Below, one piece after another: positions 34,938-44,119 of a stretch of 64,000 nucleotides of DNA. The notes below the pieces were generated by a model that ran no database searches, was not told the origin of the DNA, and saw only the letters and a program-made list of their open reading frames with translations. Every line of letters begins with the position of its first letter. Within the stretch, counting starts at the first letter, position 1. A program made the translations under genes and the position numbers. Source of the DNA: Petrimonas sulfuriphila (GTDB taxonomy: Bacteria; Bacteroidota; Bacteroidia; Bacteroidales; Dysgonomonadaceae); the NCBI RefSeq assembly GCF_051201015.1, contig NZ_JBPEHI010000008.1; one strand, 5' to 3'.

Positions 34938-35957
34938 ATGAATAACGTATTCGTATACCTCGAAATAGAAGACGGCACGGTTGCAGAAGTGAGCCTGGAA
35001 CTACTTACCAAGGGACGCACTCTGGCCAGCCAGCTGGGTTGCAGACTCGAAGCTATTGCCGCAGGAGACAAGCTCGACACCATTGAGAAACAGGTTTTTC
35101 CATACGGTGCAGATGTTCTCCATATTTTTAAAGACAAACGCTTGTCGCCATATACTACCTTGCCGCACACATCCATCCTGGTGAATCTGTTCAAAAAAGA
35201 AAAACCGCAAATTTGCCTGATGGGGGCTACCATCATCGGGCGTGATTTGGGCCCGCGCGTATCATCGGCATTAGGAAGCGGCTTAACGGCCGATTGCACA
35301 TCGCTTGAAATTGGCGATCACGAAGAGAAAAAAGTGGGCAAAGTTTACGAAAACCTGCTTTATCAGATTCGTCCAGCTTTCGGTGGAAATATTGTAGCGT
35401 GGATCATCAATCCCGACCATCGTCCGCAAATGGCGACTGTTCGCGAAGGTGTGATGAAAAAGGAAATTGCCGATCCGAATTACAAAGGGACGGTGGTAGA
35501 GCACGATGTGAAAGACTATGTTTCTCCGGATGATTTTGTGGTTTCCATCATCGACCGTCACGTGGAAAAATCGAAAGTCAATATCAAAAATTCGCCCATC
35601 ATTATATCCGGGGGATACGGTGTAGGTTCGAAAGAAAATTTTCAGTTGTTGTATGATTTGGCAAATGTTTTGGGAGCTGAAGTAGGGGCATCACGTGCCG
35701 CCGTTGATGCCGGATATGCCGAACACGAACGTCAAATCGGACAGACCGGTGTTACCGTACGCCCTAAACTGTATATCGCTTGCGGTATTTCGGGACAGAT
35801 TCAACACATTGCCGGAATGCAAGAGAGTTCGCTGATCATTTCCATCAATAACGACCCTAGTGCCCCCATTAATGCTATTGCTGATTACGTCATTACCGGC
35901 GATATCGAAAAGGTAATTCCGAAATTGATCAAGTATTATAAGAAAAATTCAAAATAA
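34938..35957 (+). CDS. etfA: Electron transfer flavoprotein alpha subunit
   Basis: EtfA binds the FAD of EtfAB. The C-terminal FAD domain is intact: ISGGYGVGSKENFQLL, GASRAAVDAGYAEHERQIGQTG and YIACGISGQIQHIAGM. The N-terminal half has GATIIGRDLGPRVSSALGSGLTADC. The frame opens at TTG 34926 inside etfB, but ATG 34938 (MNNVFVYLEIEDG) is the natural start, 4 bases after the etfB stop. About 340 residues. Confidence 0.95.
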   Translation: MNNVFVYLEIEDGTVAEVSLELLTKGRTLASQLGCRLEAIAAGDKLDTIEKQVFPYGADVLHIFKDKRLSPYTTLPHTSILVNLFKKEKPQICLMGATIIGRDLGPRVSSALGSGLTADCTSLEIGDHEEKKVGKVYENLLYQIRPAFGGNIVAWIINPDHRPQMATVREGVMKKEIADPNYKGTVVEHDVKDYVSPDDFVVSIIDRHVEKSKVNIKNSPIIISGGYGVGSKENFQLLYDLANVLGAEVGASRAAVDAGYAEHERQIGQTGVTVRPKLYIACGISGQIQHIAGMQESSLIISINNDPSAPINAIADYVITGDIEKVIPKLIKYYKKNSK

Positions 35958-35963
35958 GAAGAA

Positions 35964-37682
35964 ATGGCAAACTTTTATACCGACACGCCGCAATTCAGAC
36001 ACTATCTGAACCATCCACTGATGAAACGAATTGTGGAACTCAAAGAAAGAAATTACGCAGATAAATATACTTACGATTACGCTCCGATGGATTTTGAAGA
36101 CGCTATGGACAGCTACGACAAAATTCTGGAAGTAGTGGGCGAGATTTGCGGTGATATTATCGAACCGAATGCCGAAACGGTAGACCACAACGGACCAACA
36201 GTGGCCGACGGACGAGTAACGTATGCTACACCTACCCAAGAGAACCTGGAGGCCCTGAACAAGGCCGAACTGATGGGGATGGCTTTTCCAAGACGTTTTG
36301 GAGGATTGAATTTTCCTATGGTGCCTTACATGATTTCAGCCGATATCGTGAGCAGGGCGGATGCCAGTTTCCAAAATATCTGGATGTTGCAAGACTGTGG
36401 CGAAACAATTTACGAGTTTGCTTCGGACGAGCAAAAAAACGAATACCTGCCGAGGGTTGCCAAAGGGGAGACCATGTCGATGGACCTGACCGAACCCGAT
36501 GCCGGTTCGGATTTGCAAGCCGTGATGCTGAAAGCATCGTATAACGAAAAGGAAGGACAGTGGTACCTGAACGGAGTGAAACGATTTATTACCAACGGGG
36601 ATGCCGATATTCATCTGGTGCTGGCCCGTTCGGAAGAGGGAACAAAAGATGCACGCGGTTTATCGATGTATGTTTACGACAAAAACAGCGGAGGCGTAAC
36701 CGTACGCCGTATTGAAAATAAAATGGGTATAAAAGGGGCGCCAACCTGCGAGCTGGTTTTTAAAAATGCCAAAGCCGAGTTAGTGGGTTCGCGCCGGATG
36801 GGACTGATCAAGTACGTCATGTCGTTGATGAACGGTGCCCGCCTGGGTATCATGGCTCAATCGGTAGGAATATCCGAAGCTGCTTGTCGCGAAGCGTACA
36901 ACTACGCACTGGAACGCCGTCAGTTTGGGAAAGCCATTATCGAGATGCCACCTGTTTTCGAGATGCTAGCCAACATGCGCGCTAAAACCGATGCGTCACG
37001 TACCATACTTTACGAAACCTGTCGTTTTGTGGATATGTATAAGATATTGGAAGATATTTCCAGAGAGCGCAAACTTACTCCTGAAGAACGTGACGAAATG
37101 AAGTACTATTCGCGGCTGGCGGATGCTTTCACGCCGCTTGGAAAAGGAATGACCAGTGAATATGCGAACCAGAATGCCTATGATGCCATTCAGATACACG
37201 GTGGATCCGGGTACATGAAAGACTATAAGTGTGAACGGCTATATCGTGATGCCCGTATTACCAATATTTACGAGGGTACTACGCAATTGCAGGTCGTTGC
37301 CGCCATTCGACACGTCACCACAGGAACTTACCTGAACCGGATCAGGGAATATGAGGCTATGCCCGTATTGCCGGAATTGGAGCCGTTAAAGCGTACATTA
37401 TCGAAAATGGCGCAGATGTACGAAAAATTGGTTGAAATTGTTACCGCACCCAAGGACGAAGAATACCTCGATTTTCATGCGCGCCGTTTGGTTGAAAGTG
37501 CCGGACACGTGATTATGGGACATCTCCTCTTGCAGGATGCCAACAAAGAACCCGAAATGTTCCGTCGCAGTGCCGAGGTTTATATCCATTACGGACAAAT
37601 TGAAGTAGTGAAGAACTATAACTTTGTTACCAAATCTCGAATCGAAGACCTGGGTTATTATAAACCGGCTTTAAGCGAATAA
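35964..37682 (+). CDS. Acyl-CoA dehydrogenase
   Basis: This 572-residue flavoprotein removes two hydrogens from acyl-CoA and passes them to EtfAB. Family blocks are MDLTEPDAGSDLQAVM (FAD/substrate), MGIKGAPTCELVF, ALERRQFGKAI, and IQIHGGSGYMKDYKCERLYR followed by DARITNIYEGT. The protein is about 190 residues longer than classical 380-residue enzymes because of a C-terminal helical extension (SKMAQMYEKLVEIV onward), as in several anaerobe enzymes. The chain length of its substrate cannot be read from sequence. It is the last gene of the etf operon, ending at a strong terminator. Confidence 0.93.
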   Translation: MANFYTDTPQFRHYLNHPLMKRIVELKERNYADKYTYDYAPMDFEDAMDSYDKILEVVGEICGDIIEPNAETVDHNGPTVADGRVTYATPTQENLEALNKAELMGMAFPRRFGGLNFPMVPYMISADIVSRADASFQNIWMLQDCGETIYEFASDEQKNEYLPRVAKGETMSMDLTEPDAGSDLQAVMLKASYNEKEGQWYLNGVKRFITNGDADIHLVLARSEEGTKDARGLSMYVYDKNSGGVTVRRIENKMGIKGAPTCELVFKNAKAELVGSRRMGLIKYVMSLMNGARLGIMAQSVGISEAACREAYNYALERRQFGKAIIEMPPVFEMLANMRAKTDASRTILYETCRFVDMYKILEDISRERKLTPEERDEMKYYSRLADAFTPLGKGMTSEYANQNAYDAIQIHGGSGYMKDYKCERLYRDARITNIYEGTTQLQVVAAIRHVTTGTYLNRIREYEAMPVLPELEPLKRTLSKMAQMYEKLVEIVTAPKDEEYLDFHARRLVESAGHVIMGHLLLQDANKEPEMFRRSAEVYIHYGQIEVVKNYNFVTKSRIEDLGYYKPALSE

Positions 37683-37706
37683 AAGTTACTTTTCAGGTAA
37701 TTGCGA

Positions 37707-37738
37707 AACGGAAAGAATTGAACCTTTCCGTTTTTTTT
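37707..37738 (+). terminator. Intrinsic terminator after the acyl-CoA dehydrogenase
   Basis: AACGGAAAG (37707-37715) and CTTTCCGTT (37724-37732) form a perfect 9-base stem with an 8-base loop, followed at once by six more T residues. It ends the etf operon. Confidence 0.85.
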
Positions 37739-37879
37739 AACATTCAATTTTTGTTTATTATGAAAATTGTAATTTTCTTTGTTCAACTCATATTAACAAA
37801 TTCTTTTTTTAAAATTATCTGCCTATCGGAGTGACATTACTCAACTAATTTAAAAATAAATCGTTTAATAGTTTTAGTA

Positions 37880-38473
37880 ATGGAGGTTCTTTTGTCGATG
37901 ACCGACGAGGAGTTGGTCGTTTCTTACGCCGAAGGTAACAATTGTGCATTTGAGATTCTTCTCTCCCGTCACAAACAATCCCTTTTCAGTTACATCCTCT
38001 ATAGGGTTCGCAATCGTGATCTGGCTGACGATATTTTTCAGGACACGTTCATCAAGGCTATTCTCACGATAAAGCAGGGCAGGTATACCGAGAACGGTAA
38101 ATTTCGTGCCTGGATAACACGCATTGCACACAACTTGATTGTCGATTGTTTTCGTCAGGAACGGAACGAGAATACGGTCTCAAACGATGAATACGAGTTT
38201 GACCTGTTCAACAATTTCAGGCTCTGTGAGGATAACATTGAGGTAACTATGGTAAAAGCGCAGGTGTTTGATGATGTGAGGAGGCTGGTTGAATACCTGC
38301 CGGACACGCAACGTGAAGTATTGAATATGCGTTATTATCAGGAACTGAGTTTTAAAGAGATTGCCGATAAAACCGGTGTGAGCATCAACACCGCATTGGG
38401 GAGAATGCGATATGCTATTTTGAATATGCGTAAAATAGCAGACGATAACCGAATGATATTATCGATGAGCTAG
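37880..38473 (+). CDS. Sigma-70 family RNA polymerase sigma factor (ECF type)
   Basis: This 197-residue sigma factor has region 2 (HKQSLFSYILYRVRNRDLADD and the DIFQDTFIKA block) and region 4 (YLPDTQREVLNMRYYQELS then FKEIADKTGVSINTALGRM). There is no region 1 or 3, so it is an ECF-type factor. No anti-sigma gene is adjacent. It stands alone between the etf operon and a gene-poor stretch, with its own terminator after it. An internal Met (MTDEELV, 7th codon) is an alternative start. The regulon is unknown. Confidence 0.9.
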   Translation: MEVLLSMTDEELVVSYAEGNNCAFEILLSRHKQSLFSYILYRVRNRDLADDIFQDTFIKAILTIKQGRYTENGKFRAWITRIAHNLIVDCFRQERNENTVSNDEYEFDLFNNFRLCEDNIEVTMVKAQVFDDVRRLVEYLPDTQREVLNMRYYQELSFKEIADKTGVSINTALGRMRYAILNMRKIADDNRMILSMS

Positions 38474-38500
38474 GTCTTCAGGACAAACGTATACAAACAA

Positions 38501-38531
38501 AAAAAGACCGGTATTTAAGCCGGCCTTTTTT
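38501..38531 (+). terminator. Terminator after the sigma factor gene
   Basis: AAAAGACCGG (38502-38511) pairs with CCGGCCTTTT (38520-38529) with one mismatch, and the stem is followed by T residues. It lies about 28 bases after the sigma factor stop. Confidence 0.75.
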
Positions 38532-39625
38532 GTTTAGGAAGGAGTTCTAAGTATCCTATACACAACTGTACTTCAACTTATCCTGTAGAATCTGTCTTCA
38601 GACTGTCCAAACGGGAAGTTTAATTTCGGAATGTAGATTATACTTCAAAACATGAATACAACCTAAAGCGTCAGAAACAGTGTGAAACCATAAATGCAAC
38701 CCTAAGTTGTTGATTAGCCTCTTTTTGAAATTGTTGTATCAAAAGTCAACAAATAGCGTCTTCAAACTTCGAAGCACAAAAAGAAAACCGGTCAGTTTGG
38801 AATGGTATTACCAAAAAACCGATCTCTTGATCCGTCTTTTTCAAAACGGTAATTCCGAAAGATCTGAAAAACACGTCGATGCCTGTGTGCAACTTTTTCT
38901 GTTTTCTGCCTCACGGAAGTAAATATCCATAAGGTTTGAAACGGGAACAAACGAGGGTGAAGTGGTTTGTTTCCAAACCTGTGTTGTAGCCTGAATGCTT
39001 CAATTCTTTAACAACCATCTTGTGGGAGACACTTAACGGTTGAATGGGTAAAAACCCACAGAATATGCTCATCCAATCCGGAACAAATTTTTCAAAATTT
39101 CTTTCAAATCATTTTTCCCGATTCGTTAAACACGTTCATTTCTCGTCTTGACATTGCAAACCCGGGAAGTTCATCCCGAGCATCGTCCGTAAAATTCTAC
39201 AAAATCATTTATCGCGCTTGTGCTCTACTTTACATTCTGTCCAGATTCGATGTGAATCTTTCGGGATGCTCTGCAGAAAGCCCGGTAAATGGGTTGGAAT
39301 ACGAGGATTACGACCGGATTTCGTTGCAAAAGCATTCTTTTGGAAGGCCTTTATCAAGGAAATGTTACAAGTTGCGTCGAATTGTGGTGCTACACATCCT
39401 GCCGATCCTAATCTTTTTATTGTGTACAAAATGCCAAAGAACTCCTCATATTTTTTTGTACGATTTTCGTACTAAAATTTTCCTGAATGTTGAGTATCGC
39501 AAATATACAATATTACATAAATACGGTGCAAATTTTTTTCTTCATAATTATAAACAACTTCTAAACAGGTTTTCAACAAGTTGTTAACAGTAGTTTGATT
39601 GTTTATAATCAGCCAGTAAGGTTAT
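38532..39625. other. Gene-poor stretch of about 1.1 kb
   Basis: No convincing gene was found here. The open frames (71 codons at 38707-38922, 111 codons at 39252-39587 and overlapping ones) give translations unlike any family I know, with high Cys, Arg and Phe content typical of non-coding DNA. A small hairpin TGGGT-AAAA-ACCCA near 39045 was the only local structure noticed. It could hold a decayed gene or a small RNA. The 3' part is very AT-rich and would include any promoter for neighbouring genes. Confidence 0.5.
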
Positions 39626-40873
39626 TTATTCGAACCGGATTGATTTTGCGGGCGTAATTTTTGCCACAAGATAGGAGGGAGCAATCATCATTATCAAGGA
39701 AACAATCAGTGTCCCCACATTTAGCAAGATCACATACCAAGGGTTCAGATCGATGGGTACGGCAGAGAGATAGTAAGTGGCAGGATCGAGTCTTAGGACA
39801 TTGAATTCTTTTTGTAAAATACAGAAGGTTAGTCCCATAACGTTACCCCAGAGCATTCCTTGTCCGATGAGAAAAGCCGAAAGGTAAAGAAATACTTTCC
39901 GGATACTGAAATCACGTGCCCCCATCGATTTGAGCATGCCGATCATATTTGTCCGCTCCAGGATGATGATGAGAAGTCCCGAGATCATCGTAAAACCAGA
40001 CACCAGAATCATCAATATCAGGATTACCCAAACATTCATATCCAGAAGGTTCAACCAATTAAAGATCATGGGATTGATGTCTTTTATGGAGCGAGTGTAA
40101 AGCCTGTTGCCAAACCGGTCTTGGTAGTTTGACATTTCGAAAAACAGATCCTGAGCCGTTTGATCAAGTTGGTTATACTCTTTTACCAATACTTCCACAC
40201 CGCTTACCATGTCGTCTTCCCAGTCGTTTAATCCGGACAGGATTTTTGCTTCGGTCAGGACGTACAGTTTGTCGTAGTCCTCGAAATTGGTTTCGTAAAT
40301 CCCCGAAACGGTAAATCGTCTGGCACGAACAGGCTCTTGAACAAAGTAAGTAGTAAAATGATCGCCTAATTTAAGGTGAAGTTTGTTGGCAATGTTTTGA
40401 GAAATTATGGCCCGGTTGATACCCGATGTGTCGTTTGGGTTTATAATGGCTCCTTCGATCAGGTTTTTTTTAAAAAATTGCCAATCGTAATCATCGGATA
40501 TCCCTTTCAGCACGATACCTAAAAAATCTTCATCGGTTTTGATAATACCGGGTTTAGTTATGAACTTTTGTACCCGGGCAATTTTTGGATTGCTTAACAG
40601 TCTGTTTTTTAATGTATCGGAAAAAGAGATAGGATGATGTTCGTAAGAACTGTTGCTGTCAAAACTGGTAATCTGGATATGAGAACCAAAACCGATCACC
40701 TTTTCACGAATTTCTTTTTTAAAACCAATAATAATGCACACAGCTGCTAACATTATTGCTAAGCCTAACGCTATGCCGGAGATAGCAATTTTTATAGCAG
40801 GCGATGAAACACGTTTCTCGTTTTTCTTGTCACCTCTGTAGATCCGTTTGGCGATAAAAAGCTCTGTGTTCAT
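39626..40873 (-). CDS. FtsX-like permease (LolC/LolE family)
   Basis: The protein of about 415 residues has one N-terminal membrane helix (KIAISGIALGLAIMLAAVCIII). A large periplasmic MacB-type domain follows (about 45-260), then three C-terminal helices with the FtsX signature (MISGLLIIILERTNMIGML, then KSMGARDFSIRKVFL). This is the layout of lipoprotein-releasing LolC/E subunits. No LolD ATPase gene is adjacent. I chose ATG 40873 (MNTELFIAKRIY); the upstream frame to 40939 overlaps the aminotransferase end. Confidence 0.88.
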   Translation of the reverse strand: MNTELFIAKRIYRGDKKNEKRVSSPAIKIAISGIALGLAIMLAAVCIIIGFKKEIREKVIGFGSHIQITSFDSNSSYEHHPISFSDTLKNRLLSNPKIARVQKFITKPGIIKTDEDFLGIVLKGISDDYDWQFFKKNLIEGAIINPNDTSGINRAIISQNIANKLHLKLGDHFTTYFVQEPVRARRFTVSGIYETNFEDYDKLYVLTEAKILSGLNDWEDDMVSGVEVLVKEYNQLDQTAQDLFFEMSNYQDRFGNRLYTRSIKDINPMIFNWLNLLDMNVWVILILMILVSGFTMISGLLIIILERTNMIGMLKSMGARDFSIRKVFLYLSAFLIGQGMLWGNVMGLTFCILQKEFNVLRLDPATYYLSAVPIDLNPWYVILLNVGTLIVSLIMMIAPSYLVAKITPAKSIRFE

Positions 40874-40895
40874 TTTTTGTTTTGAGCGTTGAGCA

Positions 40896-42092
40896 CTACT
40901 GTTTGTTATTATAGGCTTCCAATGCTTTTTCCAACACAATCAACGCGTTGTTTAAATCTTCTTTGTTGAGTACATAAGCTATGCGGACTTCGTTTTTCCC
41001 TAATCCGGGAGTGACGTAGAATCCCGATGCCGGAGCCATAAAGATGGTTTGGTTTTCGTATCGGAAATCCGAAAGGCACCATGCGCAAAATGCATCCGTA
41101 TCGTCCACGGGAAGGCTCGCTAATGTATAGAAGGCGCCTTCGGGCTGAGGCGAATAAACACCGGGAATTTTGTTGAGCCGTTCGATCAGGAAATCACGGC
41201 GACTTTTGTATTCATCAAAATTTTGCTGCATGTACGCTCCGTTTTCCTGTAACGAAGCATTTGCGGCAATTTGTCCAATCAACGGAGGGCTCAACCGTGC
41301 CTGACAGAACTTCATCACCGTGTCGTGCAGTTTTTTATTTTTGGTAATCAAGCATCCTATACGAATTCCACACTCACTGTATCGTTTCGATACAGAATCG
41401 ATAAGAACGACATTCTCTTCAATATCCTTCAAGTGGCAAGCCGAGATGTAAGGCGCGTCGCTATAAATAAACTCTCGGTATACTTCGTCGGAAAACAGGT
41501 AAAGGTTGTGTTTTTTTACCAACAGCCTGATTTGCTCCATCTCCTCTGCTGTATAAACATATCCGGTGGGATTGTTCGGGTTGCAGATAAGGATACCCTT
41601 AGTTTTCGAATGGATGAGCGCTTCGAATTTTTCTATTTCCGGGAGCTTAAATCCGGTATCGATACTCGTTGGAATGGTTTTGATAATAGCACCTGCAGAT
41701 ACGGCAAAAGCCATGTAATTGGCATATGCCGGCTCAGGGACAATGATTTCATCGCCCGGATTTAGACAAGCCATAAAGGCATACAGCACGGCTTCCGAAC
41801 CACCTGCGGTAACGATAATTTCTTCAGGTAAAAGATGGATGTTGAATTTTGCATAATAGTTCACCAGATTTTCGCGAAAAAAACGAAATCCGTCACTGGG
41901 ACTATATTCCAACGTGGTCCTGTCGATACTTCGAATAGCGTCCAGGGCTACCTGAGGCGATGGCAAATCGGGCTGACCGATATTCAGGTGATATACTTTT
42001 ACTCCGCGAGCTTTTGCTGCATCCGATAGTGGAGCTAATTTTCTAATGGGAGAGGCGGGCATCTGTAAGCCCCGCTCTGAAATCTGAGGCAT
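40896..42092 (-). CDS. PLP-dependent aminotransferase, class I/II (aspartate aminotransferase-like)
   Basis: The 398-residue protein is a fold type I aminotransferase. YHLNIGQPDLPSP near the start, TAGGSEAVLYAFMACLNPGDE (cofactor phosphate site), ILICNPNNPTGYVY (conserved Asn), LFSDEVYREFIY (conserved Asp/Tyr) and DSVSKRYSECGIRIGCL (the Schiff-base lysine) are all present. The substrate is probably aspartate or an aromatic amino acid, not decided by sequence. It precedes the FtsX-like gene by 22 bases on the same strand, and a -7 element lies about 53 bases upstream. Confidence 0.92.
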   Translation of the reverse strand: MPQISERGLQMPASPIRKLAPLSDAAKARGVKVYHLNIGQPDLPSPQVALDAIRSIDRTTLEYSPSDGFRFFRENLVNYYAKFNIHLLPEEIIVTAGGSEAVLYAFMACLNPGDEIIVPEPAYANYMAFAVSAGAIIKTIPTSIDTGFKLPEIEKFEALIHSKTKGILICNPNNPTGYVYTAEEMEQIRLLVKKHNLYLFSDEVYREFIYSDAPYISACHLKDIEENVVLIDSVSKRYSECGIRIGCLITKNKKLHDTVMKFCQARLSPPLIGQIAANASLQENGAYMQQNFDEYKSRRDFLIERLNKIPGVYSPQPEGAFYTLASLPVDDTDAFCAWCLSDFRYENQTIFMAPASGFYVTPGLGKNEVRIAYVLNKEDLNNALIVLEKALEAYNNKQ

Positions 42093-42144
42093 ATTCTTAC
42101 AACTAATTACGGAAAAAATCTAATGATTTCCGCTAAACAAGGTG

Positions 42145-42152
42145 CAAAGTTA
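42145..42152 (-). promoter_or_regulatory. -7 element upstream of the aminotransferase
   Basis: The minus strand reads TAACTTTG followed by CACC, an exact TAnnTTTG match, about 53 bases before the ATG at 42092. Confidence 0.5.
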
Positions 42153-42381
42153 ATAAAATTGGATGGATTCCTTTTATTTTGTAACGGTTAATCCCGTTTT
42201 TTTTACAAATTAACTATGTTATGACTCATCAGTCCTAATTTTCTAATACGGTGTCAACAAAATTCGTTCAAGTGCTTTACGGGGAAACCCCTACAGGTAC
42301 GGATAGTCCAGTCGATGTGTGCCTGTACAATCCCTGGGAAATAGGTGTATTTATCGTTTGTTAACCAAAAAAGAGGAAGAA

Positions 42382-42519
42382 ATGAAAACGCACCAGGAAC
42401 TGCGTTATGCATTGTATCCGGAAGTTGCAAAACATTACACGATGGAAAGGATCAGAAGCGATTTTTTAAATGGTAAAATTTTTAATGGGAGAGTTACCAA
42501 AGCCTATATGCCTAAGTAA
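42382..42519 (+). CDS. Possible small protein, 45 residues
   Basis: A short frame starting at ATG 42382 after AGAGGAAGAA gives MKTHQELRYALYPEVAKHYT and continues to VTKAYMPK. The composition is protein-like: charged, helical, with balanced Leu/Ile and no Cys runs. The frame can be extended to 42319, but that part looks random. I do not recognise it. It is isolated between the aminotransferase and the stress-like operon. Confidence 0.45.
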   Translation: MKTHQELRYALYPEVAKHYTMERIRSDFLNGKIFNGRVTKAYMPK

Positions 42520-42570
42520 TGGAGCTTAAGTGGCTTCATCATTGCAGGTGTTATTAATCTCGTTGAATTT

Positions 42571-43017
42571 TTACTCGCTTCCTCTAAATTTCATCACTTC
42601 CCTTTGCATAAATTTCCGCTCGGCTTGTTGTGCCCGATAGAGTTTTTCGGGAGAGAGGATTTTTTCCAGTTTTTCGGAATATTGCTTGTCCAGCTCGGCT
42701 TCTTTTAGTTTTACATCTACATCGTTTTCCAGAAGCTGCCGGTATTCTTCGTTAGACATGTTTTTATTGCGTTGTTTCATCTTCTCCACTTTATCCCGGT
42801 GTTGTTTGTGAAGTTCGAATTTTTTCTTGGACAAATCGTTATACAGCGGAAAATATCGGTTAGCTTCCTCTTTGGTTAATCCCGCTTCTTTCTGAATGTA
42901 TTCCATTTTCCTTTTTTCGTAATCGGCCATATTCATTTTACGGACCTGGGCAAAGGATGCGAACGTGAAGGCGCTGACTATGAGGGTAAAACAAAGAAGT
43001 GTGATGCTCTTTCTCAT
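42571..43017 (-). CDS. Periplasmic Spy/CpxP-like helical protein
   Basis: The protein of about 148 residues begins with a signal peptide (ITLLCFTLIVSAFTFASFAQ) and is then almost entirely charged helix: KMEYIQKEAGLTKEEANRYF, LYNDLSKKKFELHKQHRDKV and SEKLEKILSPEKLYRAQQAE. The last block recalls the LTxxQ-type repeats of Spy and heavy-metal-sensor-like proteins, but the match is loose. It is the third gene after a sigma factor and a single-span membrane protein, an arrangement suggesting an envelope stress response. ATG 43017 is chosen because it starts the signal peptide. Confidence 0.7.
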   Translation of the reverse strand: MRKSITLLCFTLIVSAFTFASFAQVRKMNMADYEKRKMEYIQKEAGLTKEEANRYFPLYNDLSKKKFELHKQHRDKVEKMKQRNKNMSNEEYRQLLENDVDVKLKEAELDKQYSEKLEKILSPEKLYRAQQAERKFMQREVMKFRGSE

Positions 43018-43052
43018 ACAATTGTTATTTATTTTTTTCTTTGTAGCCGTAT

Positions 43053-43082
43053 GGCAATTGAGCGAAGCGAAATTGCCCGCTC
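43053..43082. repeat. Palindromic element, possibly a dispersed repeat
   Basis: GGCAATT (43053-43059) and AATTGCC (43071-43077) form a perfect 7-base hairpin, and GAGCGGGCAA is read on the minus strand at 43082 to 43073. The same ten bases occur at 61186-61195 inside another inverted repeat. It lies between the single-span membrane protein gene and the Spy-like gene. Confidence 0.4.
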
Positions 43083-43089
43083 TCATTGC

Positions 43090-43473
43090 TTAGTTCATAT
43101 AAACCTGGTTGTACATATAATCGTAGTAACCGTCATTCACCAATTGTTCTTCTAAATATTGATAAAATTCCTCTTCTGTTATCTGCACGGTCGACCAGTA
43201 ATCATCGGTAAACTGCGTAGATGATATTGTAGCGACCTGATTTGTGGTGTTTCTTGTTAGCAATTGGATAGTAAAAAAGATACCCATAAACATAGCAGCC
43301 ATATAAACCCAGGGTTTGGCTTTGTCCCACATGGAAACCTTTTTTGGTTCTACTATCTCTTTCTCGGGTAAACGAGCCATTATGTGTTCGTTAAACCTCG
43401 AAAAATAATCCTCGGGTACAGTAAATGGATTTCTTTTTTCGATCTCGCTCAATTTATTTATTTTTGTTTCCAT
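43090..43473 (-). CDS. Single-span membrane protein, possible anti-sigma factor
   Basis: This 127-residue protein has a cytoplasmic N-terminal part (KRNPFTVPEDYFSRFNEHIM), one membrane helix (VYMAAMFMGIFFTIQLL, about 56-72) and an acidic, Tyr-rich periplasmic tail (EEEFYQYLEEQLVNDGYYDY). It lies 55 bases after a sigma factor gene and before a Spy-like protein. The size, topology and position fit an anti-sigma or sensor role, but no zinc anti-sigma motif is seen, so this is inference. Confidence 0.65.
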   Translation of the reverse strand: METKINKLSEIEKRNPFTVPEDYFSRFNEHIMARLPEKEIVEPKKVSMWDKAKPWVYMAAMFMGIFFTIQLLTRNTTNQVATISSTQFTDDYWSTVQITEEEFYQYLEEQLVNDGYYDYMYNQVYMN

Positions 43474-43528
43474 ACCATTTTTCTTTGCGCTGTACTACGT
43501 TGAGTAGACTTTCTCTCTATATAAAGGT

Positions 43529-44080
43529 TTAATTGGAATCTGTTAAAAAATTTTCGATCTTTTTAACGGCATGATGATACGATGCTTTTAGTGCACCCAC
43601 CGATGTGCCAAGTATCTCTGACATATCTTCGTATTTCATCTCATCGAAATACTTCATTTGAAACACTAGCCGTTGCTTATCCGGTAAAGTTAAAATAGCT
43701 TGTTGAAGCAGTTTTTGTGCTTCATCCCCATCAAAATACTTATCTCCCTCGAGTGTGTTTAACAGGAAGGAATTCTCATCATCGACCGATACGTTGTTCT
43801 GGTTCCTTTTTTTATTCAGGAATGTGATGCTTTCGTTAATGGCAATCCGGTAAAGCCACGTCGTTAATTTTGATTCTCCACGAAAATTATCAATATTGAT
43901 CCAGGCCTTAATGAAAACGTCTTGTAGAATATCGTTGGTATCTTCGTGCGACAATACCATTTTTCGAATTTGCCAGTATAATCTTTCGCTGTATTCTGAA
44001 ACAAGTATGGCGAAGCCCTGTCGTTGGGTTCTGGGGTCGCGTAACTTTTCTAATAACTGTTCTTCGCTATATTTGTCCAT
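43529..44080 (-). CDS. Sigma-70 family RNA polymerase sigma factor (ECF type)
   Basis: The 183-residue protein has region 2 (ERLYWQIRKMVLSHEDTNDI, then LQDVFIKAWINIDNFRGES) and region 4 (TLPDKQRLVFQMKYFDEMKY, then EDMSEILGTSVGALKASYHH). It is the first gene of a minus-strand set with a single-span membrane protein and a Spy-like protein. An exact -7 element lies 22 bases upstream, so the set has its own promoter. Confidence 0.93.
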   Translation of the reverse strand: MDKYSEEQLLEKLRDPRTQRQGFAILVSEYSERLYWQIRKMVLSHEDTNDILQDVFIKAWINIDNFRGESKLTTWLYRIAINESITFLNKKRNQNNVSVDDENSFLLNTLEGDKYFDGDEAQKLLQQAILTLPDKQRLVFQMKYFDEMKYEDMSEILGTSVGALKASYHHAVKKIENFLTDSN

Positions 44081-44101
44081 AAAAGGGTTGAAGCTGAGTC
44101 A

Positions 44102-44109
44102 CAAAGGTA
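44102..44109 (-). promoter_or_regulatory. -7 element upstream of the second sigma factor
   Basis: The minus strand reads TACCTTTG followed by TGAC, an exact TAnnTTTG match in the gap between the TPR gene stop (44120) and the sigma factor ATG (44080). Confidence 0.5.
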
Positions 44110-44119
44110 ACGTTTTTTT

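Noticed and set aside
38707..38922. 71-codon open frame as a small gene
   Set aside because: Random-looking translation, no start-site signal and no recognised family. It is kept only as part of the gene-poor stretch.
39252..39587. 111-codon open frame as a membrane protein gene
   Set aside because: Two overlapping frames are equally open, and the composition (Cys, Arg and Phe rich) is typical of AT-rich non-coding DNA.
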